Assembly (NCBI GenBank): GCA_900472625.1
Contig: UCIT01000073.1
Location: forward strand, 1-64,000
Direction of reading: 5' to 3'
From: Hyphomicrobiales bacterium
GTDB taxonomy: Bacteria; Pseudomonadota; Alphaproteobacteria; Rhizobiales; Rhizobiaceae
DNA length: 64,000 bases
The number at the start of each line of letters is the position of its first letter. Position 1 is the stretch's first letter. The notes below the pieces were generated by a model. The model did no database searches and was not told the origin of the DNA. It was given only the letters and a program-made list of their open reading frames with translations. The position numbers were made by a program, and so were the translations under genes. Shown in pieces: positions 42,775 to 51,631 of this stretch.

Positions 42775-43905
42775 TCATACTATACCCCACGCCCGAAACC
42801 TCCCCCTCCCGGTCATCTCTCTGAGGCCAAGCTCCAAAACGATCCGCCGCGCCGCCTGCGGCGTCATCTCCAGCGTCTTCGCCACCATCCCGGCCGACAC
42901 CATTGGTTTTGCCATCACCAGCTCGACCAGCTCCGGCAGCTTTGAAGACGTTCGGCGCCCCTCCAGCTTGCGCTCGAACATCCTGCGCGCCAAAATCAGC
43001 CGGTCATGCTCTTTCATGCCGATTTCTGCCGCCGTGATCAGACCTTGTGCGATGGCCAGCAGCCGGGTTTCCCAGTCGCGATGCCGGCGCCGATCCACGG
43101 GGATGGTTTTCAGGCCGAGATTGACCGCGGCAAGATGGGCGCCTGACGTGACGCCGGCCTCGCGCAGGATCGAGGCGGCGAACAGCCGGCCGAGCCATGG
43201 CGCGTGCTGAAGCACGGAAATCTCGTTCCAGGCATCGAGGGCGACGATGGCCTGCAGCACCGCCGGTAGGTTTTGGGCCTGTCGCAGCACGTTGCGCCAT
43301 TCGTCGAGCCGGGCATCCTCGTCCCAGTCGAGATCATAGACGAGAGGATCTTTCTCGCGGGTATAAGAGCGGCCGGGATGCTTTGCCTTCTCGATCGCCG
43401 CCTCCGATCGGGCGAGCAGCGCATCGATCGCAGCATAGTCGACGCCAGGTAGGTCTTCCGCGTCATCATCCTCGTCCCCCTCCCCTTCCGCTTCGATCGC
43501 GGCCGGAGGCAGAATGGCACCGACCGGCTCCGCCGCCTCAGCGCCGATCGGGTTGATGTCCGACGTCTGTCGCGAGGTTCGGATACCCTCTGCGGACAAA
43601 GCCCAATCCGGCGACTGAGCAGCGATGCGCCGACGGGTGCGCAGCACGTCGCGGGCGATGGTGAGTTCGTGGGTCGGGGTGCGGATGTCGCGAGTTGCGT
43701 CGTGAAGGACCAGGTCTTCGAGATGGACGAGTTCGCCGTCGATCCACAGCGAGGCACAGGCATCGGCGAAGTTTTGACGCTCGAGTAGGCCCGCGCCGAC
43801 TGGGGATCGGGCAATGCGCTCGTCGAGACGGGTCAACGCGACGCCGGCGTCGAATGCGGGCCGCATTAAGGCTGTCATGCTGATTTTCGCGAGATCGTAA
43901 GCCAT
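42775..43905 (-). CDS. DUF1612 / RHE_PE00001-type helix-turn-helix protein
   Basis: The 376-residue protein (MAYDLAKISMTALMRPAFDA...) matches a family widespread on rhizobial plasmids, known as RHE_PE00001 or DUF1612. A mid-protein acidic linker (EAEGEGDEDDDAEDLPGVDY) separates an N-terminal domain from a C-terminal one ending in a helix-turn-helix (VSAGMVAKTLEMTPQAARRIV). Function is not established; DNA binding is likely. A second ATG is three codons upstream (43914). It is divergent from the tyrosine recombinase, a pairing that suggests a shared mobile unit. Confidence 0.8.
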   Translation of the reverse strand: MAYDLAKISMTALMRPAFDAGVALTRLDERIARSPVGAGLLERQNFADACASLWIDGELVHLEDLVLHDATRDIRTPTHELTIARDVLRTRRRIAAQSPDWALSAEGIRTSRQTSDINPIGAEAAEPVGAILPPAAIEAEGEGDEDDDAEDLPGVDYAAIDALLARSEAAIEKAKHPGRSYTREKDPLVYDLDWDEDARLDEWRNVLRQAQNLPAVLQAIVALDAWNEISVLQHAPWLGRLFAASILREAGVTSGAHLAAVNLGLKTIPVDRRRHRDWETRLLAIAQGLITAAEIGMKEHDRLILARRMFERKLEGRRTSSKLPELVELVMAKPMVSAGMVAKTLEMTPQAARRIVLELGLREMTGRGRFRAWGIV

Positions 43906-43991
43906 TGAAATCATGGTAAATGATTTGCTAAAGGAACTCTATATCAAAGTTTAGGTTCCTCACATGGTATGAATGTGGGTTGCGCTTCTAG

Positions 43992-44018
43992 CCATCGATA
44001 ACCACTGTTTATCGATGG
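43992..44018. repeat. Perfect 10-bp inverted repeat with 7-bp spacer upstream of the recombinase
   Basis: CCATCGATAA (43992-44001) and TTATCGATGG (44009-44018) are exact reverse complements separated by CCACTGT. The arm-spacer-arm layout is that of a tyrosine recombinase core site (two arms around a 6-8 bp crossover), and it lies 85 bases before the recombinase start. An operator for the recombinase or the divergent DUF1612 gene is the alternative. It lacks the GC-rich stem and T tract of a terminator. Confidence 0.6.
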
Positions 44019-44102
44019 TAGTTGACCTGGAATCGCAAATCACGCAGAATCGGGGCAAATCTCGGTCTCAGAGGCCGCCGAAACCGTCCTTTTGGAGCTT
44101 CC

Positions 44103-45251
44103 GTGGCCAAACCCAAGAAATCAGCAACCGCGGTGGAGCGTCGCGCCGAAGAGCTCGATACCATTGCCGCCGTCCTGCCGATGCAGCGCCGGGACGAACT
44201 CGCCGAACTCCTGACCGACCATGATGTGGAGACCCTGAAGCACCTTGTCGAACGAGGCATGGGCGACAATACTCTGCGCGCGCTGACCTCGGATCTTGCC
44301 TATCTCGAAGCCTGGGCGCTGGCGGCCACCGGACGCTCCCTGCCCTGGCCAGCACCCGAAGCCCTGCTCCTGAAATTCGTGGCGCATCACCTCTGGGATC
44401 CGGAGAAGCGCGCTACCGATCCCGACCACGGTATGCCTGATGACGTCGACGACAATCTCCGGCGCCAAGGTTTTTTGAAATCCGCCGGCCCGCATGCGCC
44501 CGCGACGGTGCGCCGGCGGCTGGCGAACTGGTCGACGCTAACCAAATGGCGCGGCCTTGATGGCGCCTTCGCCTCCCCTCCCCTCAAGTCAGCTATTCGT
44601 CTGGCCGTGCGCGCGGTGCCCCGGACGCGTCGCCGCAAGAGCGCCAAGGCCGTCACTGGCGACGTGTTGGCCAAGCTGCTCGCGACCTGCGCCACCGACA
44701 GCCTGCGTGATCTCCGCGACCGGGCTATCCTAATGGTCGCCTTTGCCTCCGGCGGCCGGCGGCGCAGCGAGATCGCAGGCCTTCGCCTGGAACAGCTGAC
44801 CGTGGAAGCTCCGATCGAGAGCGAAGGCGGTCCTCCCCTGCCTTCGCTTGCCATTCATCTCGGTCGCACCAAAACGACATCAGGCGAAGAGGACGACGTC
44901 GTTTATCTCACCGGCCGGCCTGTCGAGGCCTTAAATGTGTGGCTAGCGACCGCGAAAATCGACAAGGGCAGCGTGTTTCGGGCGATCGGCACGTGGGGCA
45001 CTGTGTCGAGGCGGGCGCTGGATCCGCAGTCGGTCAATGCGATCCTCAAGCAGCGGGCGGAGATGGCTGGGTTGGACAGTAGGGAGTTTTCGGCGCATGG
45101 AATACGGTCCGGATATCTGACGGAAGCAGCCAATCGCGGCATTCCCCTCCCTGAGGCCATGGAGCAGTCCCGCCACCGATCCGTCCAGCAGGCGTCCAGT
45201 TACTATAACAGTGCGACACGACGGAGCGGGCGCGCTGCTCGTATGCTTTGA
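44103..45251 (+). CDS. Tyrosine recombinase / site-specific integrase
   Basis: From the GTG at 44103 the protein has 382 residues (VAKPKKSATAVERRAEEL...). It has an N-terminal SAM-like DNA-binding domain and a C-terminal catalytic domain with the first Arg in AFASGGRRRSEIAGLRLEQL, the HxxR box HGIRSGY, the His in SRHRSVQQAS and the nucleophilic Tyr in SSYYNSATRR. These are all the active residues, so it should be functional. The frame extends 27 codons upstream through non-conserved sequence. It may move the neighbouring island or act on plasmid resolution. Confidence 0.83.
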   Translation: MAKPKKSATAVERRAEELDTIAAVLPMQRRDELAELLTDHDVETLKHLVERGMGDNTLRALTSDLAYLEAWALAATGRSLPWPAPEALLLKFVAHHLWDPEKRATDPDHGMPDDVDDNLRRQGFLKSAGPHAPATVRRRLANWSTLTKWRGLDGAFASPPLKSAIRLAVRAVPRTRRRKSAKAVTGDVLAKLLATCATDSLRDLRDRAILMVAFASGGRRRSEIAGLRLEQLTVEAPIESEGGPPLPSLAIHLGRTKTTSGEEDDVVYLTGRPVEALNVWLATAKIDKGSVFRAIGTWGTVSRRALDPQSVNAILKQRAEMAGLDSREFSAHGIRSGYLTEAANRGIPLPEAMEQSRHRSVQQASSYYNSATRRSGRAARML

Positions 45252-45431
45252 GAGGGTCCGCTCGACACTGCCACACCTTCACGCTACTCAAAAACTGCCT
45301 TCCGCTCATCCGACACGAAAAGATGCCCGCCAAACTATTGGGCCGAACTACCTTCCACGGTGGGACGTAACGCCTGTCCTGGTAATCCGCCAGGTAGCCG
45401 GAGTGAAGCGGATCAAGCCACGTCTCCGTCT

Positions 45432-45749
45432 TCATGTATCCGATCGCAGTCGACGGTATCCCTCCCCGACCGGAGTAACTTCGACGGTGCTGCGGAAGCT
45501 GGTTTTATGATCGACGTCTTCCAGCTCGTCGAGGACTCGAAGCCGGTCTTCGTCGATGTTGAACAGCTCGCCACGAACGCGCCGTCCCTCCCCCGGCCGG
45601 TCGAGCATTATCGGGCCGTAGAACGAGCCGGCAATATAAAGAGGATACGGTTCGACTGTCTCTACGTCGCCGACGTACCGAGCCCCGACAAGGCCCTTGT
45701 CGAAGAGCGGAAAGCCGTGTTTCAGAGTGCCGTAGATGAATACCTCCAT
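45432..45749 (-). CDS. Gamma-glutamylcyclotransferase / AIG2-like protein
   Basis: The 105-residue protein starts MEVFIYGTLKHGFPL, the YGTL motif of the gamma-glutamylcyclotransferase family, with the body PLYIAGSFYGPIML and RGELFNIDEDRLRVLDELE, where the conserved Glu of the active site is expected. Its ATG overlaps the stop of the upstream gene (TGATG at 45751-45747 on the minus strand), so the two are translated together. The longer frame from 45791 is rejected because it would overlap that gene. Substrate unknown. Confidence 0.75.
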   Translation of the reverse strand: MEVFIYGTLKHGFPLFDKGLVGARYVGDVETVEPYPLYIAGSFYGPIMLDRPGEGRRVRGELFNIDEDRLRVLDELEDVDHKTSFRSTVEVTPVGEGYRRLRSDT

Positions 45750-46048
45750 CAATGCAGAGCCGGGCCGGGGGGATACTGCGGGTGCCTGCAATGGAACGTC
45801 GTCATCAGAGTGAGCGCGCGGATCGCGACATCTTCGGCAAGCAGGGTGTCTTTGCTGGACGAGAGTTCGCTCGCGGCAGACAGGAGAGCCCGTCCCATCG
45901 AAGCCATGACCAGTTCCAGTGCCTCGTCTCCTTCGTCAGCCGCCCACTTTGCGGTTCGCTCCAGCGTGACAGCAAGGCGTTCCAGAACAGCTTGTCGTTC
46001 GTGTTGGCCGAGTTCTCGTAGATTTGGGACTTCAGTGTTCAACTTCAT
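45749..46048 (-). CDS. Small hypothetical protein upstream of AIG2-like gene
   Basis: About 99 residues from the ATG at 46048 (MKLNTEVPNLRELGQHERQAVLERLAV in two pieces), rich in helix-forming residues and soluble. No family is recognised. Coupling with the cyclotransferase-like gene by a TGATG overlap supports that it is real. A TTG at 46057 is a possible alternative start. It sits 26 bases before the end of the LOV kinase gene in minus-strand order, which reads in the same direction but lies upstream. Confidence 0.5.
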   Translation of the reverse strand: MKLNTEVPNLRELGQHERQAVLERLAVTLERTAKWAADEGDEALELVMASMGRALLSAASELSSSKDTLLAEDVAIRALTLMTTFHCRHPQYPPGPALH

Positions 46049-46083
46049 TCTCCGCAATGGGCGTCATGTGGAATACTTCGTCT

Positions 46084-47136
46084 TCAGGGTTTTGACCTGA
46101 GGCTGGCGCCAACGCGGTTCAGCGATGGCAGCTCGACCGCAATGCGAAGGCCCTGTTGTCGCCACTCCCGCCTTATTTTCCCGCCAAGTTGCTTCTCCAG
46201 CACCGCACCCAGCAGAACGGTACCGAAGCCCTTTCGTGGCTCAGCGTCGTTTTCCCTCACGCCCTGCTCGTGCCACTCGATGATCAAGCCGTTGTCTCCC
46301 GCCTGCCGCCAAGTGATTGTCAGGCTGCCTTCAGGATGCGAGAGCGCTCCATGGATCGCCGCGTTTGCGGCGAGCTCATGCATTGCCAGTCCAAGCGGCT
46401 GGACCGATGGTGCGGGAATCATGATCGGCGGCCCGCTGATCTCGACGGTTCTGTTGCCGTAGATGTTGACTTGCAGGGATAGGATGTCGTGGAGCGAGGC
46501 CTCCTGCCAGCCGTTTTCCGCAAGCAGCATGTGCGTTCTGGCAAGCGCTTGCACTCGCTGCTGTACGGACGCGGCATAGGTTGCAGCGTTGTCAGACCGG
46601 GTCAGGCGCACGATGCTGTCGACGATCGCCAGAACGTTCTTCGTTCTGTGATCCACCTCCAGCAGCAAACGGTGCTCCGCCTCTTCAAGCGTCTGGATCT
46701 TCCGGTATTCGGTGACGTCGATCTGGGACGCGAAATAATAGGCCAGGTGCCCATCGTCGTCCCGGATCGGGCTGAGATAGAGCTGGTTCCAGAAGGCACT
46801 CCCGTCCTTGCGGTAGTTCAGGATCTCGACGGTACCCTCGCGCTCCGCGGCTATGATGGCACGGATTTCGGCGACTGCTTCCCTCGATGTATCTTCTCCC
46901 TGCAGAAACCGGCAGTTCCGTCCAACGAGTTCTTCCGCCGAATAACCGGTCAGGTGCAGGAAAGCATCGTTTGCGAGGACAATCGGGTAGTCGGGCTGTC
47001 GGGCATCGGCGACCACGATCGGCATCCTCGTACGCTGAAACGCGAAGGCGGCGAGTTCCTTGTGATCGACCATCCCTTGTGTCGACGCTGCGGCCGGCTT
47101 GTCCCCATGAATGTCTGACGGCTTGGCTTCAACCAC
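46084..47136 (-). CDS. LOV-HWE sensor histidine kinase (blue-light type)
   Basis: The 350-residue protein has a PAS domain with the flavin-binding LOV signature GRNCRFLQG, whose Cys forms the photoadduct, followed by NYRKDGSAFWNQLYLSPI. The kinase part has the HWE/HisKA_2 phosphoacceptor EVDHRTKNVLAIV, the N box AMHELAANAAIHGAL and the W-x-E of IIEWHEQG. It should be a soluble light- or redox-responsive kinase; in related bacteria such kinases feed the general stress response. Start is a GTG at 47136. Two other HWE kinases and a receiver protein lie upstream on the same strand. Confidence 0.85.
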   Translation of the reverse strand: MVEAKPSDIHGDKPAAASTQGMVDHKELAAFAFQRTRMPIVVADARQPDYPIVLANDAFLHLTGYSAEELVGRNCRFLQGEDTSREAVAEIRAIIAAEREGTVEILNYRKDGSAFWNQLYLSPIRDDDGHLAYYFASQIDVTEYRKIQTLEEAEHRLLLEVDHRTKNVLAIVDSIVRLTRSDNAATYAASVQQRVQALARTHMLLAENGWQEASLHDILSLQVNIYGNRTVEISGPPIMIPAPSVQPLGLAMHELAANAAIHGALSHPEGSLTITWRQAGDNGLIIEWHEQGVRENDAEPRKGFGTVLLGAVLEKQLGGKIRREWRQQGLRIAVELPSLNRVGASLRSKP

Positions 47137-47257
47137 GGCTCACCCTGTCTTGCTGGCTGATTTGTCAAAACGCCGATCACTGACAAATGTTTCGCCGGCT
47201 CGCGACCAGGATCTCAGGGGCGGGCTGAAGGAGGCTGATCAAGGAGCGCGGTCGTTC

Positions 47258-47641
47258 TCATACCGCCGAGATTTCGGCCACTGCCGCCGCGAGCTGTCGC
47301 ATGTCGGTCGGCTTGGCAAGGTTGCGGACGCCTGCCAGGACGGCGTTCTGCGCAAGTGCGCCGGCGTCAGCGGCACTAGCAAGCACGAACGGCACGCCGA
47401 GGGCCTTTAGCTGGATTGCCACCGGTGTTACCCGCTCACCGGCCAGATCAACATCGAGGACCGCCGCATCAGGCTTCGTCTCGCGTAGCAGTTCAAGTGC
47501 ATGGTCGACAGAGCTTGCCGGCCCCAGCACCTTATTGCCCGCCGAAGTCAGCGCGGTCTTGATTTCCAACGCAATGAAAAACTCGTCCTCTACGACGAGG
47601 ACAGTGCGGGAGCTTGCAGAGGAAGCATCGAACTGGTTCAT
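47258..47641 (-). CDS. Single-domain response regulator (receiver)
   Basis: The 127-residue protein starts MNQFDASSASSRTVLVVEDE. The receiver marks are VVEDEFF (acidic pocket), the phosphorylated Asp in DAAVLDVDLAGE and Lys in LAKPTDM. There is no output domain, so it acts by protein contact or as a phosphate sink. The start at 47641 is 5 bases past the stop of the upstream HWE kinase, which is therefore its probable partner. The open frame extends further upstream but would overlap that kinase. Confidence 0.83.
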   Translation of the reverse strand: MNQFDASSASSRTVLVVEDEFFIALEIKTALTSAGNKVLGPASSVDHALELLRETKPDAAVLDVDLAGERVTPVAIQLKALGVPFVLASAADAGALAQNAVLAGVRNLAKPTDMRQLAAAVAEISAV

Positions 47642-47646
47642 GAAGC

Positions 47647-48624
47647 CTACAACGGTATTCTGATGGTCGCAGATAAACCTTCGACAGCATAGGACAGTTC
47701 CACGCGACCCCCAAGATGGGCCGCAGTGCCCTCGATCATCTCGGTTCCATAGCCTTTGCGCTTGGGGGGCTGAACGGCGGGGCCATTTCGTTCGGACCAT
47801 CGGCAGTTCAGATGGGACTTGCCCGTCAGGCCTTCTTCCAACGTCCAGGTAATTCGCACACTGCCCTCTCCTGACGATAGCGCTCCGTACTTGATGGCGT
47901 TGGTCGCGAGCTCGTGGAAAATCATGCTCGCCGCGAGGATCTTCGAGGGGCCAAGCTGAACTGCGGGGCCGTCGTACGTGATGCGGTCGCTCCAGACCTC
48001 TCCGACCGCCTGCTGCAACAGGTCATGAAAGTCCACCCCCTCATTGCGGGCGGCGATCTCCTGCGCGCGCAACGTGACCTCGAGACGGCCAAGGAACGTT
48101 TGGCGATACTCCGCAGCCGTGAGGCCCTCCACCTCCGTCTGCAGGGCAAGCGCGCGGACGACCGCGAACAGGTTCTTCATCCGGTGACGGGTTTCGGAGA
48201 GAATAAAATCCATCTCCGCATCGTGCCGCTGGCGCTCGGTGACGTCGTCGAACAGCACGAGGATATTGGTGCTGTTGTCATCCGGGTGGACGAGGCGCCG
48301 GGCATCGACCAGGAAGGTGCGTTGCCCGATGCCCGGGAAATCGTGTTTCACCTCGTAGCCGATGACGGCGGTCGCTCGCGGTATGATATCAGCGATCAAA
48401 TCGCGAAGTTCAGGAATATCCCATTGACCGTCGCCCAGATCGAACAAGCTTTTTCCGAGGAGATCGTCCCGTTCCACCTGGAAGGTTTTGACGAAGGCGT
48501 TGTTGGCAGTCGTGACATAGAACCGCTGGTCGAGCACGACAATCGGCTGGGTCATCGTGTCAACGACGCCCTGGGCCTGAACATGTCCGCTCCTCAGCAG
48601 GCGATAAAGGTCCTCCAACATCAT
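47647..48624 (-). CDS. PAS-HWE sensor histidine kinase
   Basis: The 325-residue protein has a PAS domain (VVDTMTQPIVVLDQRFYVTTANNAF in two parts) and an HWE kinase core: phosphoacceptor SETRHRMKNLFAVV, N box FHELATNAIKYGALS and W-x-E in CRWSERNGP, ending in ELSYAVEGLSATIRIPL-type sequence. No transmembrane segment is seen, so it is cytoplasmic. It precedes the receiver gene by 5 bases and likely phosphorylates it. Confidence 0.84.
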   Translation of the reverse strand: MMLEDLYRLLRSGHVQAQGVVDTMTQPIVVLDQRFYVTTANNAFVKTFQVERDDLLGKSLFDLGDGQWDIPELRDLIADIIPRATAVIGYEVKHDFPGIGQRTFLVDARRLVHPDDNSTNILVLFDDVTERQRHDAEMDFILSETRHRMKNLFAVVRALALQTEVEGLTAAEYRQTFLGRLEVTLRAQEIAARNEGVDFHDLLQQAVGEVWSDRITYDGPAVQLGPSKILAASMIFHELATNAIKYGALSSGEGSVRITWTLEEGLTGKSHLNCRWSERNGPAVQPPKRKGYGTEMIEGTAAHLGGRVELSYAVEGLSATIRIPL

Positions 48625-48768
48625 CGGCCGTCTTCTTCCCCAATGTCCGGCATCTTGTGGCCGACGTTAACATATATCTGGCAGCAAAAGTGTCGTGTGC
48701 GACGCCCGCCGGCTTTCCGCTCGAAGAACGCGCATAAACGCCTCGCGTTCCTCATGAGGCGCCTGAAC

Positions 48769-49848
48769 CTACGAGGGAATGGCGAACGCATCGCGCGGGA
48801 CCGTCAGCCTGATCAGAAGCCCGTGAGGCTGCCAATCCCTCGATACCTGCGCATTTAACGTCCGAACCACCATCTGCTCAAGCGTGGTTCCGAACCCGGT
48901 GTCCTTGCCCTCGACCGGGGCTCTGGGTTTTGCATCGGTCTCCAACCAGGCGATCTCGAAGCTATCGGGCCGTGAACTCAACGTCACATCCAGTCGCCCC
49001 TCCGGCACAGAAAGTGCGCCGTACTTCACCGCGTTGGTGGCATATTCGTGAAACAGCAGTGCAAGGCTGGTGACCCTGTCGGCGCTGATTTGCGCGTCCT
49101 CGCCATGCAATCGCCATCGCCCGCCTTCCTTGTCCTCAAAGGGGGAAAGCAAGCTAGAGAGGAGAGTGAAGAGGGTCGTCGACTGCTCCGCGAACGCTTC
49201 GCCGCCGGTGAAGCTCGGCAGGGTCATCTCGTGCGCCCTGGACAGAGCGACAAGGCGGTCTTTCATGCCGGTGGCGAGCTCCGCCGGTGTCTGTGCCGTT
49301 CGTGCCGCCAGCGTAATGATGCTGCCGGTAATGGCGAAAAGGTTCTTTACGCGATGGTGCATCTCGCGCAGCAGCAGATCCTGGTGTTCTGCCGCCCGCT
49401 TCCGATCCGAAATATCACGAGCGATCTTGGATGCGCCGATGATCTTGCCCTCGCTGTTTCGGATGGGTGAGATCGTCAGGGAAATATCGATGAAGGTTCC
49501 GTCCTTGCGACGGCGGATCGTCTCAAAATGGTCGACTCGCTCGCCGGCGTTGATCCGCGCCAGGATCGCCGGCTCTTCGTCCAACCGATCATCCGGGATC
49601 AGCATCGTGATCGGCCGTCCGACCGCTTCATCCGCCGTGTACCCGAAAACGCGCTCGGCGCTCTTATTCCAGGTGGTGATGACGCCTTGTAGCGACTTGC
49701 TGATTATGGCGTCATCCGAGGATTCGACGATAGCCGCAAGGAAAGCCGCTGCATCGTGTCCCGGCTGCGCCGCCGAGGCACCCGCTTCAAGCTGTTGAAG
49801 ACGGTCTTGGGCGCGGCCACCATCTCCGTCATAGTCTCTGTCTGCCAT
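48769..49848 (-). CDS. PAS-HWE sensor histidine kinase
   Basis: The 359-residue protein has a PAS/PAC domain (IVESSDDAIISKSLQGVITT and WNKSAERVFGYTADEAVGR) and an HWE core with phosphoacceptor REMHHRVKNLFAITG, N box FHEYATNAVKYGALS and W-x-E in EIAWLETDA. It is soluble. It heads the minus-strand signalling cluster, 144 bases before the next kinase gene, so it may have its own promoter or be the first gene of the unit. Confidence 0.85.
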   Translation of the reverse strand: MADRDYDGDGGRAQDRLQQLEAGASAAQPGHDAAAFLAAIVESSDDAIISKSLQGVITTWNKSAERVFGYTADEAVGRPITMLIPDDRLDEEPAILARINAGERVDHFETIRRRKDGTFIDISLTISPIRNSEGKIIGASKIARDISDRKRAAEHQDLLLREMHHRVKNLFAITGSIITLAARTAQTPAELATGMKDRLVALSRAHEMTLPSFTGGEAFAEQSTTLFTLLSSLLSPFEDKEGGRWRLHGEDAQISADRVTSLALLFHEYATNAVKYGALSVPEGRLDVTLSSRPDSFEIAWLETDAKPRAPVEGKDTGFGTTLEQMVVRTLNAQVSRDWQPHGLLIRLTVPRDAFAIPS

Positions 49849-50416
49849 TGGCGCTCACGTACCCAGGATGTAAAACGAAAGAACTTGAACGAGGGTTTCG
49901 CACCCTTCAAGCAGACCATAGCTCTCGGATACGGGAAATAAAGCCTTTTGTAACGCCAAGCTTTTGCGATATCGACTGCTGAACCCAGTGCCACCACCTT
50001 CTCCTTGATCACTGTCCATGCCGACTTCCAAGACCGCCAACCGATATCCTAAAGGAGGCATCTGAGGATCTGCGGATCACCATCCGCGCTGCCGTTCCGC
50101 CATGGACACTCAAGACAATCATCATCCAGGCTCAAGCGCTTTGGAAGTGGCGTGCGAAGTGCTCCACTACAACTCTCATCTTGCCCAATGACGTTCTGAT
50201 CTTAATGTACCACCTCAGCTTCGCACGAGTTATTCAGACTTTACAGCTGTAAAGTCTCTGATTCGAAGGAGGGCTCGCGGACTGGCACTGGGGGCGTTCG
50301 GGTCCAGCTGCGCATTAACTTTTCATTAACTAAAAATGCCTTGTGGAATCGGACGAGCTCTGCCAATCATGACGGAAACTACCGCGCAAAGTAAATAAAA
50401 CCGTCAAGAGGATCGG
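49849..50416. other. Control region upstream of repA
   Basis: About 570 bases without a supported gene, between the divergent kinase and repA genes. It holds the parS-like palindrome at 50236-50257 and, closer to repA, two ATTAACT repeats 11 bp apart (50314-50320 and 50325-50331) in an AT-rich patch that probably belongs to the repABC promoter region. Confidence 0.5.
50236..50257. repeat. parS: parS-like centromere palindrome of the repABC plasmid
   Basis: A perfect 22-bp palindrome with core TTTACAGCTGTAAA. Known repABC parS sites are palindromes of the form GTT-N4-GC-N4-AAC; the core here fits except that CTT/AAG replaces GTT/AAC at the outer positions. It lies 160 bp upstream of repA. RepB is the expected ligand. 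Only one copy was noticed by eye. Confidence 0.6.
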
Positions 50417-51631
50417 ATGCATCAAGTGGCATCTAGAAGCGTCAGAGACACCGCATCGAAAATCGGCGTTTACACGTCGAAGCTTTCTGCGGAACTTCGC
50501 GATATGCGCGAGGCGGTCTACCCGCCGGCGGCGCGAAAGACATTTACCAGAACGTTCTCCACCGTCGATCTTGTTCGTCTACTCGGGGTGCCCGAGAGCA
50601 CTTTGCGCCAGTTGACAATCGAAGGGAAGGGGCCGCTTCCCGACAGAGCCGAGAACAACCGCCGCACCTATACAGTTGAGCAAGTCCGAGAATTACGCGC
50701 ATTTCTCGCTTCATTACGACCCGACGACGCCGCGCACCTCCTGCCTTACCGACGCAAGGGGGAAAAGCTGCAGATCCTCGCGACTGCGAACTTCAAGGGC
50801 GGAAGTTCAAAGACAACCTCGTCCATCCATCTTGCGCATTTTCTCGGCCTACAAGGTTATAGGGTTCTTTGTGTCGACCTTGATCCGCAAGCATCAATGA
50901 CGGCAATGTTCGGCATCCAGCCCGAATTCGATCTCGGCGACAACGAGACCGCCTATGCCGCAATACGCTATGACAATCAACGACGTTCCTTCCAAGACGT
51001 AATCCGACCAACCTATTTCCCCGGTGTTGATCTCGTTCCGGGCAATCTCGAACTAATGGACTTTGAGTTTGACACGCCAACCTATCTTACATCGAAAACG
51101 CGCGACGACCTCGGGCTTTTCTTTGAGCGGATCAATACCGCGATAGCGACCGTTGATGACCGCTATGATTTCGTCATTCTTGATACGCCGCCTTCGCTTG
51201 GCTACTCGACACTTGCGGCCCTGTATTCGGCAACCTCCCTTATAATCACAGTGCATCCGGCCATGCTCGACGTAGCCTCGTGCAATCAGTTTCTGATAAT
51301 GATCTCCGATCTTTCCGAAGTGCTCGCTCAGTTTGGAGCCAAATTCGAGCATGACTTCTTCCGTTTTCTTCTGACGCGTGTGAACCCGAACGACGGCCCA
51401 CAAAAGTACATGGGCGGCGTGATGCGGCGACTGTTTGGCGATGACGTTCTTGTGGCAGAAGCCCTGGAGTCTACCGCAATTGCCGGGGCCGCTGTGGCCA
51501 AAAAATCGCTTTATGAACTGGAGCCTGGTGAAGTCGGCAGGGAAGCACTCAAGCGTGCGTTGGAAAGTGCAGATCGGGTCAATTTCGAAATCCTGGCGCT
51601 CGCTCACAAAGTATGGGGACGAAGCACATGA
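50417..51631 (+). CDS. repA: RepA, ParA-type plasmid partition ATPase
   Basis: The 404-residue protein has an N-terminal DNA-binding helix-turn-helix (VDLVRLLGVPESTLRQLT) and the ParA ATPase domain: variant Walker A FKGGSSKTTSSIHLAHFL with the signature lysine, LCVDLDPQASMTAMFG, and FVILDTPPSLGY. RepA drives segregation with RepB and represses the repABC promoter. The start has an AAGAGGAT stretch upstream. It is first in the repABC operon, overlapping repB. Confidence 0.93.
   Translation: MHQVASRSVRDTASKIGVYTSKLSAELRDMREAVYPPAARKTFTRTFSTVDLVRLLGVPESTLRQLTIEGKGPLPDRAENNRRTYTVEQVRELRAFLASLRPDDAAHLLPYRRKGEKLQILATANFKGGSSKTTSSIHLAHFLGLQGYRVLCVDLDPQASMTAMFGIQPEFDLGDNETAYAAIRYDNQRRSFQDVIRPTYFPGVDLVPGNLELMDFEFDTPTYLTSKTRDDLGLFFERINTAIATVDDRYDFVILDTPPSLGYSTLAALYSATSLIITVHPAMLDVASCNQFLIMISDLSEVLAQFGAKFEHDFFRFLLTRVNPNDGPQKYMGGVMRRLFGDDVLVAEALESTAIAGAAVAKKSLYELEPGEVGREALKRALESADRVNFEILALAHKVWGRST

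Noticed and set aside
46489..47118. A 209-codon plus-strand frame opposite the LOV kinase
   Set aside because: Shadow of the kinase gene; no recognisable product.
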